A DNA stretch of 64,000 nucleotides from Thysanoteuthis rhombus (Eukaryota; Mollusca; Cephalopoda; Oegopsida; Thysanoteuthidae): NCBI GenBank assembly GCA_963457665.1, contig OY735219.1, positions 22,608,787-22,672,786 of the forward strand, given 5' to 3'. Shown one piece after another: positions 45,410-55,222 of this stretch (positions within the stretch are counted from its first letter, which is position 1; the number at the start of each line of letters is the position of its first letter). Made by a program: the position numbers and the translations under genes. The notes under the pieces were generated by a model. It saw only the letters and a program-made list of their open reading frames with translations, was not told the DNA's origin and made no database searches.

Positions 45410-46085
45410 GCTCCCTTCAAATAGCCATATCAATTGCAACTAATATTAAGTAAACACGGACTTTTTGTACATTAAAAAGAATATTCCTTTTTCTGTAAAA
45501 ATACAAAAATTTTACTAAATTTGTAATTGAAGTAAATTTACTTGATTTGTTTTTCCTGCTTTCTTCATTATCTTCCTTGCTTTCTCTCTAATACTTGTAG
45601 CAGTTCAGTGCAGTTAATTTCTTTCTCTCATCTCACATTTAACAATTGTTAAGTCAGAAATAAGAAAAAATAATCCTTTCATGATTGACAAACATTGTTT
45701 AAGGCACGCTAAAACTGCAACAATATTACAAACTCTCATCTAAAACTGTCACTGAAACCATCAACACAGTTTATTTCAGTTTTCAAGTTGGTCTTGCTGA
45801 CTACCTATGTATGTATGTATGTATGTATGTATGTCACGTACATACTGCACCAACGTATTTAACAGGTTAAATATGTTATCATTCACTTTTTGTTATTCTC
45901 TGGAAAACATTATTTTGTTTTTGTATTTTAATCCCTTCACTCCAATAGTATTTTCCTGGAGCCTGAGATTGACAATGTTGGTTTGTGCTGATTTGATCCC
46001 GAGTTTTATCCTGCTGAATGCCTTCTTTTTTTTTTTTCAAATTCAGAATCTTTAGGAATCCATCTAAAGTCGAGGGGAAAAACAA
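45410..46085. repeat. T1 block after copy 20
   Basis: T1 with a short TATG repeat, ending in a 7SL tail fragment. Confidence 0.8.
45806..45834. repeat. (TATG)n microsatellite
   Basis: About 7 units, followed by TCACGTACATACTGCACCAA. Confidence 0.9.
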
Positions 46086-46138
46086 CCCGTGTCAAGCAGT
46101 AGTGGGCTCATGCCTGTGAATAGTGGTTGTGAGCCAGA
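46086..46138 (+). pseudogene. 7SL tail fragment 6
   Basis: CCCGTGTCAAGCAGTAGTGG, then GCTCATGCCTGTGAATAGTG, then GTTGTGAGCC. Confidence 0.74.
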
Positions 46139-48829
46139 CTTTTATGGCACTGTGAATAGATATAAATGAGAGTTGATTGAAAAGTTCATAGCTTTAGGAA
46201 CATGGACATGTGTTACACATTTCCAACAAAATATTTGTCCAGTTTGACTCTTTGAATGAAATGGTCATAGCATGCAGGCTTTTCTGGCATTGTGTATAGA
46301 TATTTACATCTTTCAGATTCATAAATAGCCATGAGGAAAATTAATTTCTAAGTATGCATGAATAAAATATTGATCCTTTCCTTTATATACGAGAATGTAT
46401 ATATGAAGTTGCTTGATATTTCCCAGAGCACTTAAACTGGCAATGAGAAAACCATGTTACAAGGAGACAAGAATGCTGCTGGACAACAGTCAAGACTCAA
46501 CATGGATATCTGAAGATCATTGGCGAAATTATGACTGGCAAATAGTAAGATGGTGTGATGATTTGGATAAGGTCAGAATGGTAAATTGATGAAGTGGCTG
46601 ACTCCGAGGAAGTCCCATGTCTACCAATGTATTTAAAACCCTCTATGTACTGATGGTAGTACCACATGTTTTTTTCTCCCTTGTTAATTGATTGGTGACC
46701 TGCATGTACAGCTGTAATTTTGATTCTATTGTTCAGTAGAAATTAGTGTTTACCTTAATGTTTCTTTATAATTCAATGTTAGATGTTTTTATGCTGTCTT
46801 CAATCATAAATAAAACTCTCTATCAAAGTCAATAATTAAACAACTTTAGTGGAAAAATGTGAAGTTGTGCGGAAAAATTTCCATCAACAAATAAATATGG
46901 TCAGAATAAATTCTATTTATGAGACCATTGGTGTTTTCCATTGAAAAATAATCTACAATAAAGTGAAGAAATATCTAGAAACATCTAGATTCTCCAGAAT
47001 CTTGATGTTATACGTGAACCCATTAAAATATGATCCAAGAGAGACAAGAAATTTTTTTTCAAAAAAATAAAGCTAAACATTCTCACAACGGATTTAATGA
47101 AGTATTGATGCCAATTTTCATGTCTGTAAACAAAACGGTACGACCAGAAGGGCTGGGGCACACAAACACATAAACAAGTACATACACATGTAGAAAGAGA
47201 TATGATCCTTGAACGCTCATATCAACCAGATTTAAATGAACATAATTACAAACTTCCCTGAAGACGCACCCACGGATTGAAGCAATGAGAATTTAAAACA
47301 AGGACACTAGTCCAACCATGCATTCACATTCCTCTTTCTATTACTACAATGCAATAAATATCTAACTTACATCCCCCTTCTGTGACAGACTGATAAAATT
47401 CACATCCAATGTGTATTTATCGTGAACCATGCACTACATCAGAGGATGCCTGTATCAATATAATGGTGATTTTTTATCTGTACTACACGTATATATTGCA
47501 AGCGGTGTTTTATCAGAGATGCCTGTAACAATGTAATGATTGTGTGTTTGATATAGTACCTCGCATTATATCAGAAGATGCCCGTACTAATAGAATTTTT
47601 ATAGTACCAATATGAGGTCAGGTAAAAAAAAAAAACAACTTTCAAAAAAAAATTGTCGGACCAGATTGTTTTGTCCTCTGAATCTTTATGACATCATCAG
47701 GGAACTTGTTTTATTTTCTGAATAATTTCATTTCAAATGGCCATAAAGCCAGAACCCACTTCTGCATTCTAATTGTATATTTAATTGAACCCCCTTCTAA
47801 AACATGATGTAATGGGTGAAATCTGTCCAAGTTAGTTTTACTCTCTCAGTGAAGATGCAGAGATAAGAAGATTCTTAGTACCATGCACCAAAAATCAATC
47901 TTTGATATATTGGGTATGAATTGACCGACCTACAAAACCTCTTATAGAGATGGTTGTGGGTGTATTTAATAATTAAATTGGGTCACTGTAAAGCATGTCC
48001 TACATGATTAAAGCTAAAGTTTGTCCACTCATCCTGTGTCTGTGGGTTCAACTTTTAGTCTCAACTTGAAGTTTCAAAGTAATCATTTGTTCAAGTGATT
48101 CTAAGAGGCAATTGGAAAGTCAGTGATGTATGTAATTTGGAAATATTTGTTGCTATAAAAGGAATTTTATTGAATTATTTTAAACTACAATACAACTGAA
48201 CGCTTTATTAGAATATTTGAATAAAAATATTAATTGAATTAAAATAAAAGTTATATTTGAACATAGAAGACAAAGGCACAATGTCAGAAGGTGGTAAAAT
48301 TGTGAAGTGTCTCAACCTCGATCATTCGATGTTAGAAACGGCACTGAAATGAAAGGATATCAATGAAAGAAAAACAGAAATATACATCAATTATTTAGTT
48401 ATTTCTTTGAGTAAATTAAATTGTTACATTGTTTTTATTTGTACTTTAATCTTAACATAGAGTGCATAAGAGTGTGAAACTTAACAATCAGGATCACTTT
48501 CCTAGATTGTGCCAAGATAAATCTTACAGTTTTTGTAACATTGAAATTTCTACCTTTTTTATCATCTGAAAGAATGGATTTTTTTTCTTTTTAGTGCTTT
48601 TTCCAAAATTTTATTTACCTTGATAAACGGTAATCCGTTAACATGATGATTAAATTATGTTATCTAATTTTTCTTAAATTTTATCTAAATAGCAGCAATA
48701 TTCATTAATTTGGTTTGTAAAGTTATGAATAAATAGTTTTGTTCTAAAAAAAGAGAAATTTTTTTTGATTTAAGCCACGATAGAATATGAATAGAAAACA
48801 TAGACACTTGTCATATCTCACTCACCCAT
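46139..48829. repeat. B2 start of L fused to M/B3, copy 4
   Basis: Same fusion as 33983-36555, including the three-part minisatellite (about 47430-47597) and ATGACATCATCAGGGAACTT. The two regions look like a 12.2 kb-spaced segmental duplication. Confidence 0.75.
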
Positions 48830-49002
48830 TTTAGCAAGGGAGATAATGAAGGAAGCAAGAAAAAAATTGAGTAAACATACTTCAATTACAAATTTAGTAA
48901 TATTTTTATATTTTTACAGAAAAAGGAATATTCTTTTTAATGTACAAAAAGTCTGTGTTTACTCAATATTAGTTGCAATTGTTATGGCTATTTGAAGGTA
49001 GT
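48830..49002 (-). repeat. inverted T1 remnant
   Basis: Only the 7SL-proximal part of T1 remains in reverse (TTTAATGTACAAAAAGTCTG, GCAATTGTTATGGCTATTTG). The microsatellite and tail fragment are lost. Confidence 0.75.
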
Positions 49003-49307
49003 AAAAAGTAAAGTTCGAGGTCCGGCTTTATTGAATGGGCTGGCGTACGACCACTATTCATAGGCACGATCCCACCACTGCCTGACACGGGGTCTTTTGT
49101 CTGCTGCGTTTCCGCCCTGGACCGAGTCGACCCTCCTTAGTCAACCTGTTCAGTTGAAGCTCTCTCCAACCAAGCATATTGATGCCGGGCTTAGTGCGGA
49201 CACCCGATCGCCATAATGGAGTGTAGACCAGGGATCCCATGCTCAAACCGTTCGCCCGAACAAGCCTCCAAGTAGCTGGATTATAGGAGCACGCCACAAC
49301 TCCCAGC
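49003..49307 (-). ncRNA. 7SL: SRP 7SL RNA, copy 21
   Basis: Minus-strand full-length copy with T5, GGAA and AGCAG intact. The Alu start reads GGCTGGGAGTTGTGG and is preceded by ATTGCCATCG. TATAATCC replaces TGTAATCC in the conserved turn, as in copy 16. Convergent with copy 20, divergent from copy 22. Confidence 0.92.
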
Positions 49308-49334
49308 CGATGGCAATTCCTTGTTTTACAACTA

Positions 49335-49362
49335 CCAGCTGCAGACAATTCTTCGTTTTCAA
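49335..49362 (-). pseudogene. second 7SL start sequence upstream of copy 21
   Basis: CCAGCTGCAGACAATTCTTC followed by GTTTTCAA repeats the start and immediate upstream region of a canonical 7SL copy, 28 bp beyond copy 21's own start. The join CTACCAGCTGCAG looks like a recombination seam between two 7SL units. Confidence 0.65.
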
Positions 49363-49984
49363 TTACATTTTCGATAGAATTCATTTCAGTTGGAAAGTTT
49401 TGATCAGTTAATACATTTTGGAGTCACAAGTATGAAGAGAAAAATCTCATGTTGGTAACTGCAAACCTAACATTAACCCTAACCACTAATCAAAAATCAT
49501 AACTTCCCCAAATGAATTTAGTAAGATACAGTTTGAAATGTTCATGGAGTCTTCCTTCTATTTCTTCTGGAAAATCCAGGACCTTGTAAATATTAGTTCA
49601 GTAGAATTCCAAAATAACTAACCATCTTTAGCCATTAAAAATTGCCAGTTCATAAATCTGCTCTGTGAGTAGTAGCAGCAATTTCGTCCAGCCGAATATC
49701 GTCATTTGATTTGATATTATCTGTTCCAAACAAAATTACTCTTAATTAATTAAAAATTCTAAGCTGGTTTCTCTCCGAAAAAGATGTAAATCTGATCAAA
49801 AATATTCACAAGTTGGTATTTCTGAAAAATATTATGTTTCTCAATCAAAATGAAATTGATTTTAAAATGTAGGAAAAAGCTGTAAAATAAATTAAGATGA
49901 AATTTGTTGCAATTTTAATTGAATATATTTATCATTGGAAATTAAAATCCGAATTAATTGTTGGATGCTTTTTGAAGAAGAAAA
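49363..49984 (+). repeat. L leader block, copy 7, part 1
   Basis: Starts within L just before the telomere-like patch (49464-49500) and runs to GGATGCTTTTTGAAGAAGAA, where a LINE end is inserted. Confidence 0.78.
49464..49500. repeat. telomere-like CCTAA patch
   Basis: CCTAACATTAACCCTAACCA, strongly decayed afterwards. Confidence 0.6.
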
Positions 49985-50232
49985 TCATCATCATCATCAT
50001 TAGTTTTTCAACGTCCATCGTTGGACATAGCCCTTCCCCAGGATTCGCCACACTTTTCTATAGTGGGCTTTGTAGAGCCAGTATTTTCTGAATTTGTGTA
50101 GCTCGTCTCTTCATCTGATAGTTTGATGGCCTCAATTGCACATGTATTTTCTTGGGATCGAAGACAGGACATGAAATGTCCATTGGTTGTCCACCATTTT
50201 TACGACATGGCCAGCCCATTGCCATTTGAGAT
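49985..50232 (-). mobile_element. LINE 3' end insertion with (ATG)n tail
   Basis: On the minus strand this reads into the last codons typical of RTE/CR1-like LINEs and ends in (ATG)n. Segments in shifted frames are MGWP near 50215, FRKYWLYKAHY near 50085 and GEGYVQRWTLKN near 50015. The simple tail is TCATCATCATCATC at 49986-49999. It interrupts the L block between GAAGAAGAAAA and TTTTTAATGG, and none of the six other L copies has it, so it inserted after the array duplicated. Confidence 0.75.
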
Positions 50233-50794
50233 TTTTAATGGATTATATTTAGAATAGAAGATAAAAAACGAGCAATGATTATTATGAAAGTTGTCTGCCT
50301 TGATTCAATAATGATTGCAGAAATTAACAAGCATCGATATCTTCATGATTCTAGCAAAAACAATGAAAATCAATGATTATGATTACTATTGATGATCTTC
50401 CTTCATAACTTCCATGGAATATTTGCTAAACTCAGATGGGTCTGGCACAGGGCAATGATAGTGGAGCACCCAGACATAACTGGACTCGATCTCAGGTCCA
50501 AGGCGAGCATTGTAAAAATCATCACAGGTCAGTGTAGTGGAGAAATCGGAAGAAGCACTCACACTAGTATAGTTGGAGTTATCTCCCTGGAAGATTTTGA
50601 GAATCGAGGCTATTCTAGTCACGATTTAAATTATTTTCTTGATGGAGTCCAATTAAAGAGTTGAGCCGAAAATGAAATAATTGGTAGAAAGAAAATATCA
50701 GGGGAAATGAAAAGAAAATTAGTAGAAAAATCTTTATTCACAGGCATAGGTGGAATTGTCCAGAATTGTATTTATAATGTGACATCGGGCAAAA
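50233..50794 (+). repeat. L leader block, copy 7, part 2
   Basis: Continues L past the insertion, includes the exon-like block, then the 7SL upstream region of copy 22. The head fragment is missing: the sequence runs from a GAAATGAAAAGAAAATTAG part straight to TTATAATGTGACATCGGGCA and 7SL. Confidence 0.72.
50386..50586 (-). pseudogene. conserved exon-like block, copy 7 (open frame)
   Basis: The best frame of the family: uninterrupted from DNSNYTSVSASSDFSTTLTC through DDFYNARLGPEIESSYVWVL and HYHCPVPDPSEFSKYSMEVM to KEDHQ and a stop. The open frame extends upstream across the AG site to a Met at 50622 (MTRIASILKIFQG). I do not recognise it. Seven copies in one frame argue for coding origin. 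Lack of any adjacent exon argues against a live gene. Confidence 0.5.
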
Positions 50795-50801
50795 GTCAGC
50801 A

Positions 50802-51106
50802 GCTGGGGGTTGTGGCGTGCTCCTGTAATCCAGCTACTTGGAGGCTTGTTCGGGTGAACGGTTTGAGCATGGGGTCACTGGTCTACGCTCCATTATGACG
50901 ATTGGGTGTCCGCACTAAGCCCGGCATCAATATGCTTGGTTGGAGGGAGCTTCAACTGAACTGGTTGACTAAGGAGGGGCGACTCGGTCCAGGGCGGAAA
51001 CGCAGCAGACAAAAGACCTCGTGTCCGGCAGTGGTGGGATCGTGCCTGTGAATAGTGGTTGTATGTCAGCCCATTCAATAAAGCCGGACCTCGAACTTTA
51101 CTTTTT
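50802..51106 (+). ncRNA. 7SL: SRP 7SL RNA, copy 22
   Basis: Full length, position a of the last unit. ATTATGACGATTGGG replaces ATTATGGCGATCGGG, with GAACTGGTTGAC and CCTCGTGTCCGGCAGTGG as further changes. T5 at 51102-51106. The upstream sequence differs from other copies (GACATCGGGCAAAAGTCAGC), so the TATA-like box is not evident. Confidence 0.92.
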
Positions 51107-52526
51107 GCTCCCTCCAAACAGCCATATCAATTGCAACTAATATTAAGTAAACACCGACTTTTTGTACATTAAAAAATGATTCATTTTTCAGTAAAAATAT
51201 AGAAATATTACTAAATTTGTCATTGAAGTGAATTCACTTTATTTTTTTTGACTACTTCCACCACAATTTTCCTTTCTTTATATCTAATATTTGAAGCCGT
51301 ACATTGCAGCTAATTTCTTTCTCTCATCTCACATTCAACAATTATCAAGTCAGAAATAAGAAAAAAATAATTGTTCCATGATTGACAAACATTGTTTAGG
51401 GTATGCTAAAACTGCAACAATATTACAAACTCTCAACTAAAACTGTCACTGAAACCATCAACAGATTTTGCTTCAGTTTTTAAGTTGGTCTAGCTGGCTA
51501 CCTATGTATGTATGTATGTATGTATAACACGTACATACTGCACCAACGTAATTAGCAAGTTAATTATGTTATCATTTACCCTTTGTTATGCTAAGTAAAA
51601 CTTTTATTATTTTTTTAAAAATCACTTCACTCCAATTGGATTTTCCTGAGGGATGACATTGACAGTGTTGGTTTGTGCTAATTTGATCCCAACTTTCTAT
51701 CCTACTGAATGCCAATATTTTTCCAACTTCAGATTCTTTAGGTATCCAACTAGAGTCGAAAAAACAACCCGTTCTTTTGTCCAGGATTTCATCGAGTGTT
51801 TTAATTGATCGCCCCAAGACGGCATGCTACTAAAACATGTAGGTCACATGATGGCTTCTATTGATTGGTCAAGCTGCCTTTTTATTTTACCTATCATTAT
51901 TATTGCAATGATATCTTTAAAAACTTGAGCTTGAGGCACAGTTGCTTCAGTACTATTTTGAACACATAAAAATGCTTTACAATTCAAAAGATGTTCTGTA
52001 TTTATATATCTACATGAATATAGTGAAAGTTGTAAGAACAATCAGAAAATTTCAGATGCGTCTTAACCATAGAAACAAGCAAAACTTCTGCTGAGAAACG
52101 ACAATTTACCATTTGAAAATGTTTTGTTTCGTTGGATTCAATACTAATTGGCATTGGCAGCCCAAATGTCTGACGAGTATAGTGTTAGTTTAATATTAAT
52201 TAGATTAGTCGCCCAATTTGCTTGCTCTGATATTAGATGATAATGACCTTCAGAAATATCTACATATAAAATATCTACAGTAGTATGACTGTCATAGAGT
52301 TATCTCCCTTCTGTTCTTATTCAAAATGAGACTATGTCAGATGGAGTTCAATTATTTTCTACGGAGATTTCATTAAATTTTGTCCCACAAATAAAATCAG
52401 GAAATAAAAAAATGGTAATTTGAGGGAAAATCAAAGAAAAAAAAAATGAATTGAAGAACCTATTCTATTTACAGACTGAAGATAGGAATATCGAAAGTTG
52501 AGTTCAAGAGTTGAAAACGAGGATTT
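51107..52526. repeat. T1, D and K spacers (long type)
   Basis: T1, a short TATG repeat, D (TTTTAATTGATCGCCCCAAG) and K (GAGTTATCTCCCTTCTG). Spacing to copy 23 is 1732 bp. Confidence 0.8.
51503..51525. repeat. (TATG)n microsatellite
   Basis: About 6 units, the shortest clean T1 repeat in the array. Confidence 0.88.
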
Positions 52527-52533
52527 GTCTGCA

Positions 52534-52838
52534 GCTGGGACTTGTGGCGTGCTCTTGTAATCCAGCTACTTGGAGGCTTGTTTGTGTGAACAGTTTGAGC
52601 ATGGGGTCCCTGGTCTACGCTCCATTATGGCGATCGGATGTCTGCACTAAGCACGGCATCAATATGTTTGGTTGAAGGGACCTTCAACTGAACAGGTTGA
52701 CTAAGGAGGGTCGACTCGGTCCAGGGCGAAAACGCAGCAGACAAAAGACCCCGTGTCAGGCAGTGGTGGGATCGTGCCTGTTAATAGTTGTCGTATGCCA
52801 GCCCATTCAATAAAGCCGGACCTCGAACTTTACTTTTT
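52534..52838 (+). ncRNA. 7SL: SRP 7SL RNA, copy 23 (variant tetraloop)
   Basis: Full length. The helix 8 tip reads GGGCGAAAACGC instead of GGGCGGAAACGC, giving GAAA for GGAA (still GNRA-like). Other changes are GGATGTCTGCACTAAGCACG in helix 6, TTGAAGGGACC, and CCTGTTAATAGTTG in the 3' strand. T5 at 52834-52838. The many changes suggest decay. Confidence 0.9.
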
Positions 52839-53164
52839 GCTCCCTTCAAATGGCCATATCAATTGCAACTGATATTAAGTAAACATGGACTTTTTTTTAC
52901 ATTGAAGAAATTATTAATTTTTCCGGATTTTGTCCAGTGATTTAATTGATCACCCCAAGACGGCATGCTACCAAAAGACATTTGTCACACGATGGCTTCT
53001 ATTGATTGGTCAAGCTGCCTTTCTATTTTACCTATCATTCTTATTGCAATGATATCTTCGTTGGATTCAATACTAATTGGCAATATTACAAACTCTCAAC
53101 TAAAACTGTCACTGAAACCATCAACAGATTTTGCTTCAGTTTTTAAGTTGGTCTAGCTGGCTAC
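52839..53164. repeat. composite D/K/T1 joint
   Basis: D runs to CAATGATATCTT (about 53058), then a short K piece (CGTTGGATTCAATACTAATT), then T1 from ATATTACAAACTCTCAACTA. Two deletion seams in 100 bp shorten the copy 23 to copy 24 spacing to 683 bp. Confidence 0.75.
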
Positions 53165-53200
53165 CTATGTATGTATGTATATATGTATGCATGTATAAAA
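53165..53200. repeat. imperfect (TATG)n microsatellite
   Basis: TATG units interrupted by TATATATG and TGCATG, running directly into the start of copy 24. Confidence 0.85.
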
Positions 53201-53216
53201 CGAGGAATTTTCTGCA

Positions 53217-53521
53217 GCTGGGAGTTGTGGCGTGCTCTTGTAATCCAGCTACTTGGAGGCTTGTTCGTGTGAACAGTTTGAGCATGGGATCCCTGGTTTA
53301 CACTCCATCATGGCGATCGGGTGTCCGCACTAAGCCCGGCATCAATATGCTTGGTTGGAGGGAGCTTCAACTGAGCAGGTTAACTAAGGAGGGCCGACTC
53401 GGTCCAGGGCGGAAACGCAGCAGACAAAAGACCTCGTGTCAGGCAGTAGTGGGATCGTGCCAGTGAATAGTGGTCGTATGCCAGCCCATTCAATAAAGCC
53501 GGACCTCGAACATTACTTTCT
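53217..53521 (+). ncRNA. 7SL: SRP 7SL RNA, copy 24 (promoter and terminator lost)
   Basis: Body intact (GGAA, AGCAG, helix 6), but only ~16 bp of the conserved upstream region (AAAACGAGGAATTT) remain before the microsatellite, so the TATA-like box is gone. At the 3' end ATTACTTTCTGC replaces TTTACTTTTTGC, leaving T3. GTGCCAGTGAATAG replaces GTGCCTGTGAATAG. Probably silent unless internal elements suffice. Confidence 0.91.
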
Positions 53522-54120
53522 GCTCTTTTCAAATAGCCACATCAATTGCAACTAATATTAAGTAAACACCAACTTTTTGTACTTTAAAAAGAATATTCCT
53601 TTTTCAGTAAAAATATAAAAATATTACTAAATTTGTAATTGAAGTGAATTTAATTGATTTCTTTTTCCTGCTTTCTTCATTATCTTCCTTGCTTTCTCAC
53701 TAATACTTGTAGCTGTTCAGTGCAGCTAATTTCTTTCTCTCATCTCACATTAACAATTATTAAATCAGGAATAAGAAAAAAATAATCGTTTCATGATTGA
53801 TAAACATATTTTAAAGCATGCTAAATCTGCAACAATATTACAAGCTGTCAACTAAATCTGTCACTGAAATCATCAACATGAGTTGCTTCAGTTTTTAAGT
53901 TAGTCTTGCTGGCTGCCTTTCGGTTTTTAATCAAAACAAGACTAAGTCAGATGCAGCTTCATTTAAAAATTGTATAAAATTGCTGTGCCGTTAAATCAGT
54001 TCAATTTTTTTCTGCAATGCGTTTTGCAATTCTTTGCAGCTAAAATTCATTTTCACAATTAACAATTATGATTTCAAAAAGTTTCTTCAGTTATCAAGTT
54101 GGTATGGCTGGCTGGCTGTC
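53522..54120. repeat. T1 block leading to B4
   Basis: As 6944-7526, its closest relative (GCAATTCTTTGCAGCTAAAA, then GGTATGGCTGGCTGG). Confidence 0.8.
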
Positions 54121-54181
54121 TATGTATGTATGTATGTATGTATGTATGTATGTATGTATGTATGTATGTATGTATGTATGT
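54121..54181. repeat. (TATG)n microsatellite at an inversion junction
   Basis: About 15 units; the same fold-back position as at 7527, 23909 and 43970. Confidence 0.93.
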
Positions 54182-54917
54182 ACACTTCTATTTTAGAAAT
54201 ACAAATACCAAACAATTTATAATGATCATTATGTATCCTGGGATTTGCAAAATAGTTTTAAAACAAATCAGTCCCCAACTGAAGTTATTAAACTTATCTT
54301 TCCAAATGAAATTTTACCTAAAAAAGATATAGTTAGCCACTCAATACAAACCATTATGTAACCTGGGTCTTTTGCCATGTTGAGGGTGATCAATAAAATA
54401 TGGGGAAAAAGAGTGATCAAGGAATGAGTTATTAAAATCCGAAAAGTGGGGATGAATAAAATGAAAAAAGATCTTTTGTAGATGCTATATATTTATTTTT
54501 AGTTCCCTAATTCGATCGGTGTGGCTTACGTACATAGGTTTTCTAGGCAGGCCAACTTGAAAAACTGGAGAAACTTTTTTGACAATTTAATGACGATTTG
54601 TAATACTGTTGGATTTTTAGCATGTCTTAAATAATGTGAATGATACTTTGTCAATCATGTATTGAATATTTTTAATTTCTAAAATAGTAATTGTTGAATA
54701 TAAGATGAGGGAAAGAAAAAAATTAGCTGCTATGAATTATAAAAAGCAAAATGGATTATGGAGAAATCAAGAAGAAAAAAATTTAATCTTAATTCCACGA
54801 CACCTTAACACTTTCAATTTTTTATCCCTGAAGAAGGCAAAAGAACGTATCGTAGTGAACTGCTTGCATTTGTGAGGAGGTCAGGGAGAAACAAATGCTT
54901 TTCCATTATTTTACAAG
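54182..54917 (-). repeat. B4 block, copy 4
   Basis: Complete B4, leading to minus-strand copy 25. Confidence 0.75.
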
Positions 54918-55222
54918 AAAAAGTAGAGTTCGAGGTCCGGCTTTATTGAATGGGCTGGCATACGACCACTATTCACAGGCACGATCCCACCACTGCCTGA
55001 CACGGGGTCTTTTGTCTGCTGCGTTTCCACCCTGGACCGAGTCGACCCTCCTTAGTCAACCTGCTCAGTTGAAGCTCCCTTCGACCAAGCATACTGATGC
55101 CAGGCTTAGTGCGGACACCCGATCGCCATAATGGAGTGTCGACCAGGGGTCCCATGCTCAAGTCGTTCACCCGAACAAGCCTCCAAGTAGCCAGATTACA
55201 AGAGCACGCCACAACTCCCAGC
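54918..55222 (-). ncRNA. 7SL: SRP 7SL RNA, copy 25
   Basis: Minus-strand full length with T5 (complement at 54918-54922). CAGGGTGGAAACGCAGCAG changes the stem below the GGAA loop. TTGTAATCTGGCTACTTGG keeps the Alu hairpin. Convergent with copy 24. First of three tandem minus-strand copies. Confidence 0.92.
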
